Of a stretch of DNA of 17,456 nucleotides, positions 14,678 through 17,456 are shown piece by piece. How positions within the stretch are numbered: the stretch's first letter is position 1; every line of letters begins with the position of its first letter. Made by a program: the position numbers and the translations under genes. Source of the stretch: Flavobacteriales bacterium (GTDB lineage: Bacteria; Bacteroidota; Bacteroidia; Flavobacteriales; UBA7430); NCBI GenBank assembly GCA_024959975.1, contig JANXFM010000155.1, positions 1 through 17,456 on the forward strand, read 5' to 3'. The notes beneath the pieces are model-generated. The model searched no databases. It was not told where the DNA came from and saw nothing but the letters and a program-made list of their open reading frames with translations.

Positions 14678-17456
14678 TTATTGTAAACTGATCTTCAATC
14701 CTAAACCTTTCAACTCATGTAATAATACATTGAAAGATTCCGGAAGTCCCGGTTCAGGCATCGCTTTACCTTTTACGATAGCCTCATAGGTCTTAGCTCT
14801 ACCGACAACGTCATCAGACTTCACGGTTAAAATTTCGCGTAAGATATTTGAAGCACCATAAGCCTCAAGAGCCCAAACCTCCATTTCACCAAAACGCTGA
14901 CCACCAAACTGTGCTTTACCACCTAATGGTTGCTGCGTAATAAGTGAGTATGGGCCGATTGAACGAGCGTGCATCTTATCATCAACCATGTGACCCAGTT
15001 TAAGCATGTAAATCACACCCACCGTAGCGGCCTGATCGAAACGCTCACCTGTACCACCATCGTAAAGATAAGTGTGGCCAAATTCAGGAATTCCTGCTTC
15101 TTTTGTAAGTTCCGTAATTTCATCTAGTGAAGCACCATCAAAAATTGGAGTAGCGTATTTTCTACCTAATTTTTGTCCTGCCCAACCAAGAACCGTTTCG
15201 TAAATCTGTCCAATATTCATACGAGATGGTACCCCAAGTGGGTTTAAAACGATATCAACAGGAGTTCCGTCTTCAGAGAAAGGCATATCCGCATCTCTTA
15301 CAATACGAGCAACAATACCTTTGTTACCATGACGTCCCGCCATCTTATCACCTACTTTCAGTTTACGTTTCTTAACAATGTAAACTTTAGCTAGTTTTAA
15401 AATTCCTGCAGGAAGTTCATCTCCAACAGATAAAGTAAATTTCTTACGTCTTAGCACTCCTTTAATATCATTTAACTTGATGTTAAAGTTGTGAATTAGA
15501 TCGTTTACTAGAATATTCTTCTCTTTTTCTGTAGTCCATCCATCCGTAGAAATAATAGAGTAATCTTCAATAGCATTTAATTGCTTTTGAGAGAACTTCT
15601 TACCTTTTGGTATAACTACTTCTCCTAATTCGTTGACTACACCCTGACAAGTTTTACCGGCAACAATCGCGATTAATTTCTCAACCAAAATCGACTTTAA
15701 TACTACTGTATCCTTAGCAAACTCAGCTTCTAAATCGGTAATAATCTCTTTGTCAGCCAGACGCGACTTCTTATCTTTGATTGCTCTTGCAAACAACTTC
15801 TTATTAAGAACAACACCATGTAATGATGGAGAGGCTTTTAATGAAGCATCTTTTACATCACCGGCCTTGTCACCAAAGATTGCTCTAAGAAGCTTTTCTT
15901 CCGGCGAAGGGTCAGATTCACCTTTAGGTGTAATCTTCCCAATTAAAATATCTCCTGGTTTTACATGAGCACCAACACGAATAAGACCATTCTCATCTAA
16001 ATCTTTAGTAGCTTCTTCAGAAACGTTAGGAATGTCCGGAGTTAATTCTTCAGAACCTAATTTCGTTTCACGAACATCTAAAGTATACTCATCAATATGA
16101 ATAGAAGTAAAAATATCTTCACGTACTACACGCTCAGAAATCACGATGGCATCCTCAAAATTATAACCATTCCAAGGCATAAAGGCAACCTTCATATTTT
16201 TACCGAGTGCCAGCTCACCATCCTGAGTTGCATAACCTTCAGTCAATACCTGACCTTTAGTTACTTTATCTCCTACCTTTACAATAGGACGAATATTTAT
16301 ACTGGTACCCTGGTTTGTTTTTTGGAACTTCGTCAACTTATAAGTTACCGAGTCCTCATCAAAACTTACCAAACGTTCTTCGTCTGTTCTATCGTACTTG
16401 ATAACAATTTTATTTGCATCAACGTATTCTACAACACCGGCGCCTCTTGCATTAACCAATACTCTTGAGTCAGATGCAACACGTCCTTCCAAACCGGTAC
16501 CAACAATTGGAGCTTCCGGTTTCATCAAAGGAACAGCCTGGCGCATCATGTTCGATCCCATCAAAGCACGGTTGGCATCATCATGCTCCAGGAAAGGAAT
16601 AAGAGATGCTGAAATAGAAGATATCTGATTTGGTGCCACATCCATGTAATCCAACTTTACCGGCTCAATTACAGGGAAGTCACCCGTATCACGAGCTTTC
16701 ACTAGATCAGCTCCAAACTTACCATCTTCCTGAACCGGAGCATTAGCCTGTGCAATTACTTTATCTTCCTCTTCTTCAGCACTTAAATAGTCCGGTACAT
16801 TTTTAAGATCGACAACACCATCAACTACATTTCTGTATGGTGTTTCAATGAATCCCATTTTATTCACCTTCGCAAATACACAAAGTGAAGAAATAAGACC
16901 AATATTCGGGCCTTCTGGAGTTTCGATCGGACATAAACGACCATAGTGCGTGTAATGAACATCACGAACCTCAAAACCTGCACGTTCTCTTGATAAACCA
17001 CCCGGTCCAAGAGCCGAAAGACGACGCTTGTGAGTAATTTCAGCTAATGGATTCGTTTGATCCATAAACTGAGAAAGCTGATTGGTTCCAAAGAATGAAT
17101 TAATTACTGAAGATAAGGTCTTCGCATTAATTAGATCAATTGGAGTAAACACTTCGTTATCACGAACATTCATACGTTCACGAATAGTTCTGGCCATACG
17201 GGATAAACCTACACCAAATTGATTATTTAACTGCTCACCTACAGTACGTACTCTACGATTACTTAAGTGGTCAATATCATCCACCTCAGCTTTAGAGTTT
17301 ACCAATTCAATCAAATATTTAATGATCAAAATGATGTCCACTTTGGTTAGTGTAGCTTCGTCAAGACCTAAATCAAGATTTAATTTCTTGTTAATACGGT
17401 AACGACCTACTTCACCTAAGCTATATCTGGTTTCAGAGAAGAATAATTTATCAATA
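14678..17456 (-). CDS. rpoB: DNA-directed RNA polymerase subunit beta (5' end outside window)
   Basis: This is the second large subunit of core RNA polymerase. The reading frame stays open to the window edge: the 115 bases beyond 17341 continue in frame, including LGEVGRYRINKKLNLDLG, so the GTG at 17341 is an internal valine and not the start. About 925 codons are present; the missing part is roughly the first 340, judged from the usual Bacteroidota length of about 1270. The rifampicin-binding region is clear at about 16994-17098 (GTNQLSQFMDQTNPL, then EITHKRRLSALGPGG), with the positions matching E. coli Q513, D516, H526, R529 and S531 all unaltered. Other landmarks are RPIVKVGDKVTKGQ, NMKVAFMPWNGYNFEDAI, the GRHGNKG motif and the C-terminal GGKAQFGGQRFGEMEVWALE. 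rpoC follows after 58 bp. Confidence 0.99.
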   Translation of the reverse strand, partial: IDKLFFSETRYSLGEVGRYRINKKLNLDLGLDEATLTKVDIILIIKYLIELVNSKAEVDDIDHLSNRRVRTVGEQLNNQFGVGLSRMARTIRERMNVRDNEVFTPIDLINAKTLSSVINSFFGTNQLSQFMDQTNPLAEITHKRRLSALGPGGLSRERAGFEVRDVHYTHYGRLCPIETPEGPNIGLISSLCVFAKVNKMGFIETPYRNVVDGVVDLKNVPDYLSAEEEEDKVIAQANAPVQEDGKFGADLVKARDTGDFPVIEPVKLDYMDVAPNQISSISASLIPFLEHDDANRALMGSNMMRQAVPLMKPEAPIVGTGLEGRVASDSRVLVNARGAGVVEYVDANKIVIKYDRTDEERLVSFDEDSVTYKLTKFQKTNQGTSINIRPIVKVGDKVTKGQVLTEGYATQDGELALGKNMKVAFMPWNGYNFEDAIVISERVVREDIFTSIHIDEYTLDVRETKLGSEELTPDIPNVSEEATKDLDENGLIRVGAHVKPGDILIGKITPKGESDPSPEEKLLRAIFGDKAGDVKDASLKASPSLHGVVLNKKLFARAIKDKKSRLADKEIITDLEAEFAKDTVVLKSILVEKLIAIVAGKTCQGVVNELGEVVIPKGKKFSQKQLNAIEDYSIISTDGWTTEKEKNILVNDLIHNFNIKLNDIKGVLRRKKFTLSVGDELPAGILKLAKVYIVKKRKLKVGDKMAGRHGNKGIVARIVRDADMPFSEDGTPVDIVLNPLGVPSRMNIGQIYETVLGWAGQKLGRKYATPIFDGASLDEITELTKEAGIPEFGHTYLYDGGTGERFDQAATVGVIYMLKLGHMVDDKMHARSIGPYSLITQQPLGGKAQFGGQRFGEMEVWALEAYGASNILREILTVKSDDVVGRAKTYEAIVKGKAMPEPGLPESFNVLLHELKGLGLKISLQ

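Noticed and set aside
14678..17341. GTG at 17341 as the rpoB start
   Set aside because: The frame remains open upstream to the window edge and encodes conserved RpoB sequence (GEVGRYRINKKLN), so the gene is simply cut by the window.

Overview
The window reads as chromosomal DNA of a marine-type or free-living Bacteroidota, most likely a Flavobacteriales member. The evidence is AT-rich sequence with little Shine-Dalgarno usage, a Bacteroidota-type RpoB/RpoC pair followed by a DUF3467 gene, a secreted protein ending in the gliding-motility-associated (CHU_C) sorting domain, DSC/DDGSC-type repeats in another secreted protein, and promoters of the Bacteroidota form (TTG, about 19 bp, TAnnTTTG). 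No phage, insertion sequence, integrase, CRISPR array, rRNA or intact tRNA was seen. This is mostly core-genome housekeeping sequence.

Layout. Positions 75-2502 (minus strand) hold chorismate synthase (aroC) followed by a sodium/proton dicarboxylate-type symporter. The 361-bp gap 2503-2863 is not empty: it holds short-period repeats and the decayed 3' end of an imidazolonepropionase gene (hutI). Positions 2864-5771 (plus) hold a small secreted CHU_C protein, a secreted DUF1573 protein with a good promoter, and a class I/II aminotransferase. Positions 5816-6841 (minus) encode a hypothetical protein in which I see the motif skeleton of the protein-kinase-like/aminoglycoside-phosphotransferase fold. 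Positions 6939-8234 (plus) hold endonuclease III (nth, with an incomplete iron-sulfur cysteine set) and an alpha/beta hydrolase 12 bp behind it. Positions 8231-9856 (minus) hold a multidomain secreted protein with a DUF3105-like core. From 17456 down to 9971 runs the RNA polymerase operon rpoB (5' end outside the window), rpoC and a DUF3467 gene, closed by a strong intrinsic terminator at 9934-9963.

Functionally, the rpoB-rpoC-DUF3467 unit is clearly one transcription unit. rpoC and the DUF3467 gene are 2 bp apart, and rpoB and rpoC are separated by 58 bp containing a hairpin. The other genes are ordinary metabolic, repair and envelope functions without an obvious common pathway. I found no multi-gene defence or mobile system. 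The items most worth a second look are the kinase-like unknown protein, the hutI relic, the iron-sulfur-deficient Nth, the DUF3105-like secreted protein, and the DUF3467 gene tied to rpoC.
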